From contig NC_133772.1 in assembly GCF_003597395.2 (NCBI RefSeq), positions 138,757,642 through 138,821,641 of the forward strand: a stretch of 64,000 nt of DNA, given 5' to 3'. Shown piece after piece: positions 21,804-33,194 of the stretch. How positions within the stretch are numbered: position 1 is the stretch's first letter; each line of letters starts with the position of its first letter. This DNA is from Chelonoidis abingdonii. Its lineage: Eukaryota; Chordata; Testudines; Testudinidae. The notes beneath the pieces were generated by a model that was given only the letters and a program-made list of their open reading frames with translations, was not told where the DNA came from and did no database searches. The position numbers and the translations under genes are program-made.

Positions 21804-24568
21804 GGGTTGCCAGGTGCTCATTTTTCGACTGGAACGCCCAGTTGAAAAGTTGATCCTGGTGGCTTGGGTCAGCACTGCTGACTGGGCTGTTAAAAGTCCT
21901 GTTGATGGTGCAGCAGGAGCTTGGGGTTAAGGCAGACTCCCTGCCTGTCCTAGCTCTGTGCGGCTCCTGGAAGTGGCTGCCAGGTTCCTGCAGCCCCTAG
22001 GGACATGGACAGCCAAGAAGTCTCCACATACTGTGTCATAGTACAATCCCCACTCTGGACCTTAACGTCCAAGAAGATGGGGTACCAGCATGAATTCCTC
22101 TAAGATGGATTACCAGTTTAGAACCCGTAGCGCTGCCACCAACCAGGAATTCCAGTGCCTGGTACACTCTGGTTCCCCCAAAACCTTGCCCGGGGACCCC
22201 CAAGACCCAGACCCTCTGGATCTCAACACAAGGAAAGAAAACCCTTTCCCTAACCGTTGCCTCTCCCAGGCTTCCCCTCCCTGGGTTACCCTGGAAGATC
22301 ACTGTGATTCAAATCTTTGAATCACAAAAGAGAGAGGACATATCTCACCTTCTCCTTCTTCTCTTTCCCCTCCAGAACTCTTTCTGAGAGAGAAAGTAAT
22401 TCTGGCACAGAGAGAAATTAGCCTCTCTCTCCCTTCCCTCTTCTCACACCAATTCTGGTGAATCAGACAGTCCCTGGGGTCTCACACCAGAATAAAAAAC
22501 ATCAGGTTCTTAACAAGAACTTTAATAAAGAGAGAACAAATAGTAAAAATTATCTTTGTAAATTAAGATGGAAGGTACGGGTTTTTTAGCTATAGGCACT
22601 GAGATACCCCCAGCTAGTATTACCAAGTACAATTAAAATCTTTCAGCAGACCCACAATTTGAACTCCTTTCAGCCAAATGCACATTTGCAGATAAAGAAA
22701 ACAAACATAAGCCACGTATCGCAGGGGCAAAAGAAAATGCAGGCCTGTTATTTACCAGGCTGCACGTGGCAACAGACTATATAGGTAAGAGATGCAAGGA
22801 GAGTATGGGCACGAGGCAAACTGCAGAACACACACAACTAAAATGAATCAATTTAAAATTTTTGGGGATATTTACAAGGGGTAAGAGAGAAGCTTGATTA
22901 GCTAATGAGTTAAAAAAACCAAAACACACAATGCCTAAAATATCTACTAACAATTATTACAAAAAATGCAGCATTTAGTAATAACTGATACTACAAAACA
23001 AACCAACACATCACGACCGGCAAAAACGTAGAAGCTCTATTTGAAACACGTGAGGCTGAGAGAGAGGCTTCGAGGTGCACGGCGTTACGGCATACACGGG
23101 ATACACGGGACACCGTTTTCTCCTCTCTCCTGGCCTGCACATGGCAGGGCAACCCCCTAAAATACAGTCTATGACATTCACAGAAGTGTCATGTGGACAG
23201 GGCAAAACCTGTGTGTGTTTCGCCTCTGATGGCACAAGCAATGTTTACACCAATATGGGAGCAGGTGCCAAAGGTCTGGCTCGCCCCAAAAGGTTAAGGT
23301 AATGCATTGTTAGAAGGGTCCTCTGAATGACAAGAAGATGCGCAGGCATACCTATGGCAAGATACAGATGCAGACCAGGACCCATTCTAACACCAGAATT
23401 ACAAACATCAATCTTAAACTAAGAAATTTATAGAGAAGACTAAGTAAAAATTATCTTTGTAAATTTAAGTGGGATAGGTAACAGGGTTTTTTAGCTATGG
23501 GCACTGAGAATCACCCTCCGCCTAAGTTATTCAAGTTATCAATTAAAAATCCTTTTCAGCAAAAACCACAAATTGAACTCCTTTCAGCAAATACATTTTC
23601 ATATAAGAAACAACTAAAGCCTAACTCGCTTATCTATCTAGTACTCATATTTGGAATTTAAGAACTGTATCAGGGAGATTGCAGAGAAACCTGGTCAAGT
23701 CTGGTCCCTCTGAGCCCCCAGAGGTGAACAACCACCAAATCTAACAGCACACACAGAAACTTCCCTCCCTCCAGATTTGAAAGTATCCTGTCTCCTGATT
23801 GGTTCTCTGGTCAGGTAACAGCCAGGCTTACTGAACTTGTTAACCCTTTACAGTCAAAGAGATATAAAGTACTTCTGTGTTATTAACTTTTCTCATCTGT
23901 TTATGATATGCTGTCCCTGCCCCGAGGGCCGGATCTGCACTCCCACTGGCCAGGAATCACAACAAACGGGAGCTGTGGGAGCGATGCCTGCAGGCGCAAG
24001 GGCAGCGCGCAGAGCCTTCCTGGACACCTATGCGTCTAGAGGCTGCAGCGACCTGGTGGCCGCTTTTAGGAACCCCACTTCCAGGAACCCTGAACCCTCT
24101 CCAGCACCCCAACCCCCTGCCTCAGCCCGGAGTCCCCTCCCGCATCCAAACTCTCTCCCAGAGTCTGCACCCCCACAACATCTCAACATCCTGTGCCAGG
24201 CCTCTCCTGCACCCCAAACCCCTCATCCCCGGCCCCACCCCAGAGCCTGCAACCCCAGCCAGAGTCTTCATCCCCCAACACACCCCAACCCCATTCCCCA
24301 GCCTAGAACCCTCTTCTGCACACTCATCTCCTAACGTCTGGTCCCACCCAGAGCTCTCATCCCCTCCTGCACCCCAACCCCCTGCCCCAGCCTAGTGAAA
24401 GTGAGTGAGAGTGGGGGTTGGGGGGCGAGTGATGGAGGTTGGGAGGATGGAGTGAATGGGGGCAGGGCCTTGGAGAATGGATGTGATGGAGGTAAGGCCT
24501 CGAGGATGGAGTGGGAAGGGGACAGGGCAGGGGTGCTCAGTTTTCTGCAATTAGAAAGTTGGCAACCC
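21804..24568. mobile_element. TA-flanked DNA element in the LINE
   Basis: The ends are GGGTTGCCAGGTG at 21804 and GTTGGCAACCC at 24568, inverted copies of each other, bracketed by TA dinucleotides (21802-21803, 24569-24570). TA duplication with short inverted termini suggests a Tc1/mariner-type non-autonomous element. The interior is GC-rich and holds a CCCC-rich degenerate tandem stretch at about 24060-24390. No transposase frame is present. An endogenous retrovirus remnant interrupts it at 22034-23908; its own sequence is about 0.9 kb. The 165- and 121-codon proline-rich frames at 23837-24395 arise from the tandem stretch. Confidence 0.82.
22034..23908 (-). mobile_element. ERV remnant: two overlapping LTR parts
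   Basis: The left end TGTCATAG (22034) and right end TTATGATA (23908) have flanks TACTG (22029-22033) and TGCTG (23909-23913), a 5-bp duplication with one mismatch. On the minus strand, the right part (23908 to about 23390) is a 5' LTR portion and the left part (about 22722 to 22034) a 3' LTR portion. They overlap by about 230 bases in LTR coordinates (TAAAAATTATCTTTGTAAAT at 22543 and again at 23446). Between them, 22722-23390 is unassigned and may be a residue of internal sequence. No viral gene is legible. Both parts belong to the TGTCATAAA-starting group that also includes the LTR at 26712. Confidence 0.78.
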
Positions 24569-24846
24569 TACATCCAAAAGATGACTATAACTGAACCTCT
24601 CAGTAATAGTGACTATAATGTAATTAAAATTTAACATCCTTGGGTGAGGGCACACCAAAGACACCCACCACAGCAGCATTTACCTTCAGAAAGAGGAACT
24701 ACACAAAAAGGAGAAGCTAGTTAAATTAAAAAGGTGCAGTCACAAGAGTGAAATACTTGCAAGCTGCATAGAAACTTTTCAAGAACATCATAATATAGGC
24801 TCAATTTAAATATATACTGGTCTGACCCAGTAGGGCTGTTCTTATG

Positions 24847-26711
24847 ACTGCGTGGAGCAGGAATTAAAAATGGAAGAGAGTTTCGATCTGGAGGGTGTGT
24901 GTAATGGGAGAGGCTGGTGCATGTCACAGACTCCTGAACCGTGCATCTCCAACCACCACTCTGTTCTAAGCTGAGCTAGCTGCTGCAGGATTTTGATACC
25001 TGATATCGTAACCTGCTGCATGACATTCTGGAGCAGGTAGTAGAGGAGTCCCATCACATCGCCCCATCGATAACTAGAGCGCTAGGTATTCTCCAACAAT
25101 GACAAGCATGGGTGGGTGATATTGTAGCTGTTATTGAGACCCATCTCTAGCTCCAAGGTGTGTCAGAAGAGTTGTTTAGGAGAAGCTGCATTGCTAAGTC
25201 ATTGTTTACTTCACTTGCCGAAAGTATGTTGGAGTCAGTTCATTTTTACAGGGTCCTTCCAACCTGCATGTCAGAGCCTAGCTCCTGCTTTGGAGATCTT
25301 TGGCTTTGTTTGTGAAGGAAATAATGGTTCTGTTCTTCAGGATGGATTTGGTCTGTCAGTCAATGTTACATTCGCACCAGCCAGCTCTCACTCCCAGCTG
25401 TGTAGTGCTGCACAACTTCACACGCTGGATGTTCCTTTTTGTCTTGCAGATCATTAGGCACATTTTCAGTGGCTGTTAAAAATGCAGTGTTAAATGACGT
25501 TAGCAAAGCATTGGGCAGCACATGAACCTTTGTTAGTGATGAGTTTATGAAGCAATGTTAGTCCTGCCAAGCCATTACGTTATGAGACTATTAACATGAT
25601 AACAGTATGGAATTCTTTAACAGACAGGGACTAACAGGAAGGACCAAATCAGCTCACACCTGTTTGTAACTGCATCAGTACAGTCAGTGTTTCTTGGTCA
25701 TTTAGTTTCACTGTAAGAAACTGACAAGTTCAGTGACTGATATCAAACAGCAGGAGCAATTTCAGCTACAGCAGAAGGTTCATTCTTTGGGCATTTTTGT
25801 AGAAACATTCCTTGAATGCTCAGAGTACCCAGGGCTGGAGTTCCCGCAGGAGGCTGCCATGAACTGAGGAATGAGTTGGGTTGGTTTTGCTTTTTACATT
25901 AAAAATTTTACATTCCTCACAGTTTGTTTTTTCTTTCTTCTCTGTCTAACCATGCAAGTGTCTAACACAGGAGAAACTAGAGCTTTTCTTTCATTTATAT
26001 CAACCTTCTGAAAGTTAAGGCTTTCAATTGATTGTTATCCGATCAAGCCTCTAGGGCTTACGTCAAAAACATTATGCAGAGATCTGGACTACCTGGAATA
26101 AAGATGCTTACTGGGAGAGCTGGAATCTCAACCCCAAGCTCACCTCAACTTTTCCTTTATCTCAGAAGTAATTTCCAAGGGAGAAGTTACATAGCATCAC
26201 ACTCTAGAGGGACTGCTCAAGTCAGTGCGGGCTGCAGAATTGGCTCCTGCTTAATGGCACCTTGTCATGAGTGGTGCAATGATGGGGTAAGTTTAGTTCA
26301 TTTTGCGCAGAGTTCAGCTGCAGGGAATTGGTCACGTGAGTTCTGGTACAAGTGAACAGCCATTCATCCGCAGCCTGGCACCTTGTTAGGGGCTCCATGT
26401 TCTGATTAGGTTTGCAGTGACCAGAGTTAGAAGGTCAAGTAGTTGAGGCTCAACATTTTGCCTGTTTAAAATGCTCTCATGTGAGTGAGAATGTCTGGCT
26501 GCTTCTCAGGGACAATTTCATAAATATCTGTTATGTGGATGCAACATCCAGTGCTGTCAGGAGCATGGACAGAATAAAAATTTGCCGGCATGGCCACAGA
26601 GCCAAGAGAAGCCGCAGAAACATCTTCCCACTGCTCCATCTTCTGAGAGGTCCTGCAGCCCCCTTTCTGCCTCACTTCCAACGCTGAGTCCCCGGGGACA
26701 GGCTCAGTCCC
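24847..26711. other. no recognisable feature
   Basis: 1.9 kb of unique DNA; frames of 107 codons at 25134-25457 and 26032-26355 show no domain. Confidence 0.5.
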
Positions 26712-27505
26712 TGTCATAAATAGATAGCTAAGGGTTAATGTTTCTTTTACCTTTAAAGGGTTAACAAAGGGAACCAAACACTTGACCAGAGGACCAATCA
26801 GGAAACTGGATTTTTCAAAGTCAGGGAGGGAATTTTGGGACTCTGAGTCTTTTTGTTTGTCCCTCAGCGTGAGAACTTCTTTCTTCTCTATCTTCTGTTT
26901 CCAACTTGTAAGTACAGGTAGAAAAACAATAAGGCTGTTATGTTGTTTGGGTGTATTAAATTGTGTAACTGCGGAATGTTCAAATTGATAGCTTTTGAAA
27001 TCAGACCGTGTTATAATATTTCTTATAAGCAATAGCCCTGTATTGTCACTTGATGCGGAGTTTAATGCTTAAAGTTCTTTTTCTTTCTTTTTTATATAGA
27101 GTTTCTTTTTAAGACTTGTTTGAGTTTTCTCTCTGGGAGGTTAAGGAGCAAGGGAAGGAAATTCTCTTTGTGTTAGATCACGAAGGGTAAGCTCTGCAGC
27201 ACCAAGGAGTGGGGGGAGGGAAGAGATAGGAATCATCTTCGTGTTCTTGTATTTGGGGTTGTCTCTTTGTGGAATAAAGGAGACATGCTTCTTTTGGTAT
27301 TGTGATGTAAAGAGATTGCATCCATACTATCAGGTTAGCCAGAAGGAAAGTCCGGGGTGGGAGACCAGAGGGGGCCAAAACCCTGGAATTTTTGGATGGT
27401 GGCAGCGAGATCAAAGCTAAGCTGGTAAGTAAGCTTAGAAGGGTTCATGCTAAGCACCCAGATTTTGGATGCTAAGGTCCAGATTTGGGAGAAAGGCTTA
27501 TGATA
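26712..27505 (+). mobile_element. solo LTR with perfect GTCCC TSD
   Basis: The LTR starts TGTCATAAATAGATAGC at 26712 and ends GGCTTATGATA at 27505 (TA for the usual CA). GTCCC occurs at 26707-26711 and again at 27506-27510. A TATA-like TTTATATAGA is at 27091-27100 and AATAAA at 27273-27278, in plus orientation. It is about 794 bases long with no internal genes. The first 120 bases resemble the minus-strand start of the remnant at 22034-23908 (AAAGGGTTAAC and GACCAATCAGG are shared). The 188-codon minus frame at 26466-27032 is antisense to the LTR and not a gene. Confidence 0.93.
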
Positions 27506-28634
27506 GTCCCTCCCCAACTGTCTGCACATTGGGCAGGAAAGAGACTGATTGCTGTGGGCCAGATTTTGCTCTCACTCACTAGTGTCAATCAGTTCAACCC
27601 AGGCAGTCCATGGGGTTCCTCTAGTGCGAGGGCAGATCTAGGAGTGGTCTCCCTCCTGCCGTCTCCATGTATCGGTTATTATGGGTGTTGCAGCAATGCC
27701 CCGAGCCCCAGCAGGGCCAGGCCCTGCCTGTGCTGGATCCTCACACATTGGGCCTGTGGCTGCCACTGCCATACAAATAACAAACCACAACGGCAGCACG
27801 TGCTGACCCTTGACTTGTACCTTGATGGCAATAAATAGGGATTGCTGATTGCCAGCTGCTCCCACTGGCTGGAGGCTTTCCATTGCTTTAATACATTTTT
27901 CTTACCTTTTTCATTTCTTGCTGCTTTAATTAAAATCCTTCATTGAATTCAATTTAAAGCAACTCAGCTCAAAAATCTGGCAAACATGTCAGGCTGTTTT
28001 TTAAAAACTGAGTTTGCTCTGGGGTCGGGGAGGGTTCCAAGCCTCACCAAGCAAAAGTGCTGCAAACTCATTAACTGCCTCTCTCACAAATGGTTCTGCA
28101 ACAGTTGGTGACGTGGCATAAAAACGATTAATTTGAAAATGAAAATTGCAGAATATTTATGCTCTGAAAGTTACAAAACTCCAAGGAGATCCCAGGCAAG
28201 CATAGATTTATTTGTAGAGCTAAAAGCTGTTTGGGCTACCAAGGTTATTTGCTACCAAGTTGCACCTGGGAATGTGTTCATTAGTGCACTCAGCCTTATT
28301 ACTTGGCTGGCAACGTTAATAGCTCCAGGAACAATGGCTGTGGTTTGGAAAAACTCATGTTTATACAACTATTGAAATATACAGAAAGGTGGAAGGTGCT
28401 ACAGCTTTTCTGATCCATGAGCTTAGACAGTTTCCCTGAAGATACTTTGATCATGATAGGTTTGTTCAGCTATTGGTCCTAACAAAGGATTTTGGTTTGA
28501 GAAGTGTTATGATTTTAATTCTTGTATAAACATCATCATAGCACTATTGCTTTGAACCATTATTAAGACTTGCCTTGAACATTTCAAGGAAGGTTTTAAA
28601 AAATCTTCATCCTAAATTACTTATTAATGGGCTA
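27506..28634. other. no recognisable feature
   Basis: Unique, moderately AT-rich DNA; a 117-codon plus frame at 27485-27838 has no domain. Confidence 0.5.
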
Positions 28635-28900
28635 TCATAGAATATCAGGGTTTGAAGGGACCTCAGGAGGTATCTAGTCCAACCCCCGGCTCAAAGCAGG
28701 ACTAATCCCAACTAAATCATCCCAGCCAGGGCTTTGTCAAGCCTGACCTTAAAAACCTCTAAGGAAGGAGATTCCATCACCTCCCTTGGTAACCCATTCC
28801 AGTGCTTCACCACCCTCCGAGCGAAATAGTGTTTCCTAATATCCAACCTAGACCTCCCCCACTGCAACTTGAGACCAGCTCCTTGTTCTGTCAGTTGTGT
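28635..28900 (-). mobile_element. CR1 LINE 3' end
   Basis: The left edge TCATAGAATATCAGGG is the 3' microsatellite and UTR. The minus frame ends with [35 protein letters not shown] and RLDKALAGM. It is 5'-truncated near 28900 and similar to the copy at 9677. Confidence 0.93.
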
Positions 28901-31126
28901 GGCCAATAAACATCAGTAGCACCAACAACTAGGGGAGAGCCTGGGAGTTATGTTGTGGTAGAAAAGACTGTAGCAAAATATTCCAACATAAAATATATTT
29001 ACTGTGTGTTACTTGTGCCAAACAAACTTACACATATGAGAGCAAAGAATATCAAAAAATGAGAAGCAAGCCCAGCATTTCATTAAATGAATCCATAATA
29101 ACCTGATTCCAACCAGCAGCATTTACAGAGTAGGAAGAGGAAGGATGGTCTTGGGGCTCATACACTTGACTTCACAGACTTCCTAAGTGTGAATCTTCTA
29201 ACCACTCTTGGCCTCTGTTTTCCGTTTGGCACAGATTCTTTTGAATCTTAATGGTTGTGAGTTAATGACATAAGTAAGAGTTGTACTCCATGCTAGTGAC
29301 CTATTCTTCTCACCTGCATGCATCAGCAAAGATGCCACTGGAAGCAGATGAGATTCAGCACACATGGCTGAACACCTTTTTACCAGACTTGCCTGCAGGT
29401 CAGCAGTGCCTCAGACTGCGTACTCTAGCATGTGCAATTCATGATTCGCAAATATTGTCGAAAGCTAAGGGGATCTGCAGAGCCTGGCACCTGCCCGCAT
29501 CACTTCCTAGGCAGACCTTCACTCTGAGCATTCAGCTCTTTAAATTAAATGGGATAACTGTGTGTGACTCTTGTGTTAGCACAAGCAAACAATCATCTGT
29601 GCATGCAGCCAAGGTCATTGTAATGGTGAGTGGGAAGTTAGTCCAAACTGGTAATTGTGCAGCAAACACATGCAAAGTATGGGGAGATATACCTGCTGGA
29701 GTTAAGCCTGAAAAATTGGACCTCTACGGTGTAGTTAAATAAATAGGTCCTGAATGTAATGCATAAGTCTAAGCAATGCCATGATAACCACAGCGAAGAT
29801 GGTATGTGCGTCCGACGCTGATGGTACGTGGGGAATTTGAGCATCTTCTATTCCATAACAAACACTAATGAAGAGTTATGCTTCACATAGTCAGAAGGCT
29901 TATGTTCATATCTTTGTTCTTCTCACCTTTCTATTAACCATAGCTTCTTTCAGATACTTTTAACATGTAATTCAATGGGGTCTTTTCTCTGATGGTTACA
30001 GATGGATTAACACTCATAACTCCCATTAACTGGAGTTACTTGTGTAAATCCTAATGCATCAGAGGGGGACTATTGTATATTCCTCTGTACAGTTTAGCTT
30101 CCTTGTGCTAGATAAGGCCATCATGAGACAGATTAAAACTTCCTTTCTCCTTTGCTGCTGCTTCTGGTGCCATGTCCATGATGTTAACTGTTACTGCAAA
30201 GTGTACTGGGGTTCCCGTCCCCCGACAGTAACTAGGTGTTTTCCTTCCTCCAGCTGCTTCCCTGACTATTGGGACTACACCAGCCACAGTCTGTGAGGGA
30301 ATTGTAATGCACAGAGGACGAAATGTGCACAAAGCTCATGGACCTGTATTAGCAACAGGAGAAGAGAGAAATACTGATTAAGGAAAGGGGACACAACATC
30401 CATGTTGAAAGATGGATTGTTAATAACTTAGCAGTAGGTCACTTCCTCCTGAAGAAAACCCATGGGCTGGGGGCCAGGAAGCCGAGTTCTGAGTGGTCCC
30501 AGAGCATGCAGCGAGATTGCAGGGCTGGCTGCCCAGTCACAGAAAGGCTGCATTCAGAACTTTCCTCAGGCTGTATTCACTTCTGACCAGTTTGCTGTTA
30601 GACTGGCAAGGGGGCAACATACCTTCTCCCTAGGCTCACTTCCCTGCCACCCACAGCCTCGCCCTCTGCTGAGTGCTCTCTCCCAGATCCACTTGTGTAC
30701 AGGTGTCAACTCATCACGGGCAACTCCTTGTGGCTGGATGCAGCCGCTCTCTCTGCTGGAGTGTCCTGCTGGCAGCTGCTCCACCTCTGCATTGGGCTGC
30801 CTCAGTCCTCTGTCCAATTCACTCCCATGCCTTCCCGTGCCAGGCACCCTCAAACAAAGAGCTGGGAATTAATGCAAATGGACGGAGTCAGGAAGAGACA
30901 GAGAGGGATGCCTCCCGCTCAAAGCATATCATGGTCTGGCCCATCCCCTCCTCTGGGAAGGACTTCAAGCAGCGGTTGTCAGGGAAGCGCCTACCTTTAA
31001 ACTGCCCCTTCCTCAGGAGCCAAGAGTCTGTTCTCCTCCCTGCTTGGTCCACAAGTTAACAACACATTCTCCCCTTGTTGTCCAGGGTGAAGCCTGCATA
31101 CCCCGTGTCAGCATCCCCTGCTACCT
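28901..31126. other. no recognisable feature
   Basis: 2.2 kb of unique DNA. A 153-codon plus frame (29281-29742) and overlapping 95-136 codon frames at 30462-31059 match no family. No splice or promoter context supports a gene. Confidence 0.45.
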
Positions 31127-32192
31127 TGTGACAATGCGGTTCTGGCAAGACCCAACTGAGAGTGCCAATTCAGGACCAATTACTCAAACAGGGCAGTCAG
31201 AGCCTGAGGCTGGGGTTTTTCCACCTCTAAGGCAAACCAAACCAGCCAGACAAAAATGACTTCGGTTTCACTCCACTGGCTAACCACAAGTCACACAAGC
31301 AATTTCCTTAGACACACCAGTCTCCCAGTATCACCCCCAGTGCCACCCATCCTGGGGATGAATGGTTATGAAAACCAACACCTCAATAAAAGAAAAAGGT
31401 TCTCTCGATCCCAAAGGACTAAGCCCCAGACCCAGGTCAATATACACATCAGATCTTACCCACAAATCACGCTGTTGCATCTTTTAGAATCTAAAAATCT
31501 AAAGGTTAATTCAAAGGGAAAAAATAGACGTGAGAGCTAGAATGGTTAAATGGAATCAATTCAGTACAGATAATGGCAAAGTTCTTAGTTCAGGCTTGTA
31601 GCAGTGATGGAGTAAACTGCAGGTTCAAATCAAGTCTCTGGAGAAATCCCCCGCTGGAATGGGTCATCAGTCCCTTATGTAAGCTTCAGTTTGTAGCCAA
31701 AGTCCCTCCAGAGGTAGAATCAGGACTGAAGACAAGATGGATATGGGCATCAAGCTATATTAGGCTCTTCCAGGTGTAAGACACTTCTTTGTTCTTATGG
31801 GAAATTAACAGCAACATGGAGTTTGGAGTCAACTGGGCAGTCTGCACACCGGCTGAGTACAAGGCCGTACTGCCTCCCTCTGATGGGTCAGTTGTGTATT
31901 TGATGGTCCTATACTGGCATCAGAGCAAGCTAGGCAGAGCTAACACCAATGTCTGGGGGGTCACCCAGAACTAAAGCAACAAATTTCGAAATACAGACGA
32001 GGCATACAGCTATACTTATAACTTGAACTACAAAATGATACAGACATACAGACAGCATAATCATAACCAGTAACCCGTAACCTGGTCTTGGATACCTTAT
32101 ATGACCCCCTTTACATAGGATTTGGTGCCGCTACAGGACCTTGGTTGCAAACCATGTTCTATATGGTCTCAGTTTATATCAATAACTTCACA
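31127..32192 (-). mobile_element. solo LTR with perfect TACCT TSD
   Basis: The LTR runs from TGTGACAATGCGG (31127) to ATAACTTCACA (32192) on the plus strand, with TACCT at 31122-31126 and 32193-32197. It aligns over its whole length with the inner LTR at 12186-13244, and inverted with the outer LTR at 11348-13492, so the window holds three copies of one LTR family. By comparison with the outer copy, transcription orientation is minus. The 1066-base uninterrupted length serves as the reference size. Reading frames inside (up to 94 codons) are chance. Confidence 0.95.
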
Positions 32193-32434
32193 TACCTCAC
32201 ATTCTTGTTGGTGTACCAAGAGCTTGGAAAGGGATATTACACCTTAACGTAGGGTTGGCTGGTTACCTGGAGCTGCTATAGAGAGCTGACTGGGGTATAG
32301 GCCATCTGTACCTCGGCAGTGGCTTATTTTAATCTTAATCAAAATTAACAGTTTCACATACATAGAGACAGTATTTTTGTTAGGTTTTTTAATTTTCCTT
32401 TTGTAAAAAGAAAAAAAAAGGAAAATAGAACATA
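32193..32434. other. short unique spacer
   Basis: Ends in an A-rich tract (about 32405-32427) next to the CR1 3' terminus; no gene. Confidence 0.5.
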
Positions 32435-33194
32435 TGAATGGCCATACTGGATCAGACTAAATGTCCATCTAGCCCAATATCCTGTCTTCTGACAGTGGCC
32501 AAAGCCAGGTGCCCCAGAGGGAATGAACAGAACAAGGAGTCATCTAGTGATCCATCCTGTCACCCATTCCCAGCTTCTGGCAAACAGAGGCTACAGGCAC
32601 CATCCCTGTCCAGACTGGTTAATAGTCATTGATGGACCTGTCCTCCATGAATGTATCTAGTTCTTTTTTGAACCCTGTTATAGTCTTGGCGTTCACAACA
32701 TCCTCTGGCAAGGAGTTCGATAAGTTGACCATGCATTGTATGAAGAAATACTTCATTTTGTTTGTTTTAAACCTGCTGCCTATTAATTTCATTTGGTAGT
32801 TCCTAGTTCTTGTGTTATGAGAAGGAGTAAATAACACTTCCTTATTTACTTTTTCCACACTAGTCATGACTTTATAGACCTCTATCATATCTGCCCCCTT
32901 AGTCGTCTCTTTTCCAAGCTGAAAAGTCCCAGTCTTATTAATCTCTCCTCAGATGGCAGCCGTCCCATTCCCCTAACAATTTTTATTGCCCGTTTCTGAA
33001 CTTTTTCCAATTCCAATATATTGTGACAGACCCAAACCACGGGGTACAGGAGTCTGGTCCTATTGGTGTCCAGGAGGTGGGCGAGCAAAGCCCGCCCACT
33101 TCTAAAGGACCTCCCCCAGCCTAAGGGGAGGATCCTCAGGTCTGTGATACCAAATAATTCCGTGGGACAACTAATGAAAAAACAGGATCGGGAG

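Larger units (their letters stand above)
21404..24846 (+). mobile_element. CR1-type LINE, endonuclease part, interrupted
   Basis: At 21404-21801 the plus strand encodes part of an apurinic-type endonuclease domain (a DFKYLHIDWGHVISDWDGE segment, then FLDTINDGFLEQ). The LINE resumes at 24571 with a NSDYNVIKI segment that includes the SDH-type end of the endonuclease. It then jumps at about 24818 directly to the LINE 3' terminus (GGTCTGACCCAGTAGGGCTG). The whole reverse transcriptase is therefore missing by internal deletion. The gap 21804-24568 is a later DNA element insertion. Confidence 0.82.

Noticed and set aside
23837..24395. Proline-rich frames of 165 and 121 codons
   Set aside because: They come from the CCCC-rich tandem stretch inside a non-autonomous DNA element.
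26466..27032. 188-codon minus frame as a gene
   Set aside because: Mostly antisense to the LTR at 26712-27505, with no domain or conservation visible.
29281..29742. 153-codon plus frame starting MYSMLVTYSS
   Set aside because: No recognised domain, no splice or promoter context, and a length attainable by chance in 64 kb.
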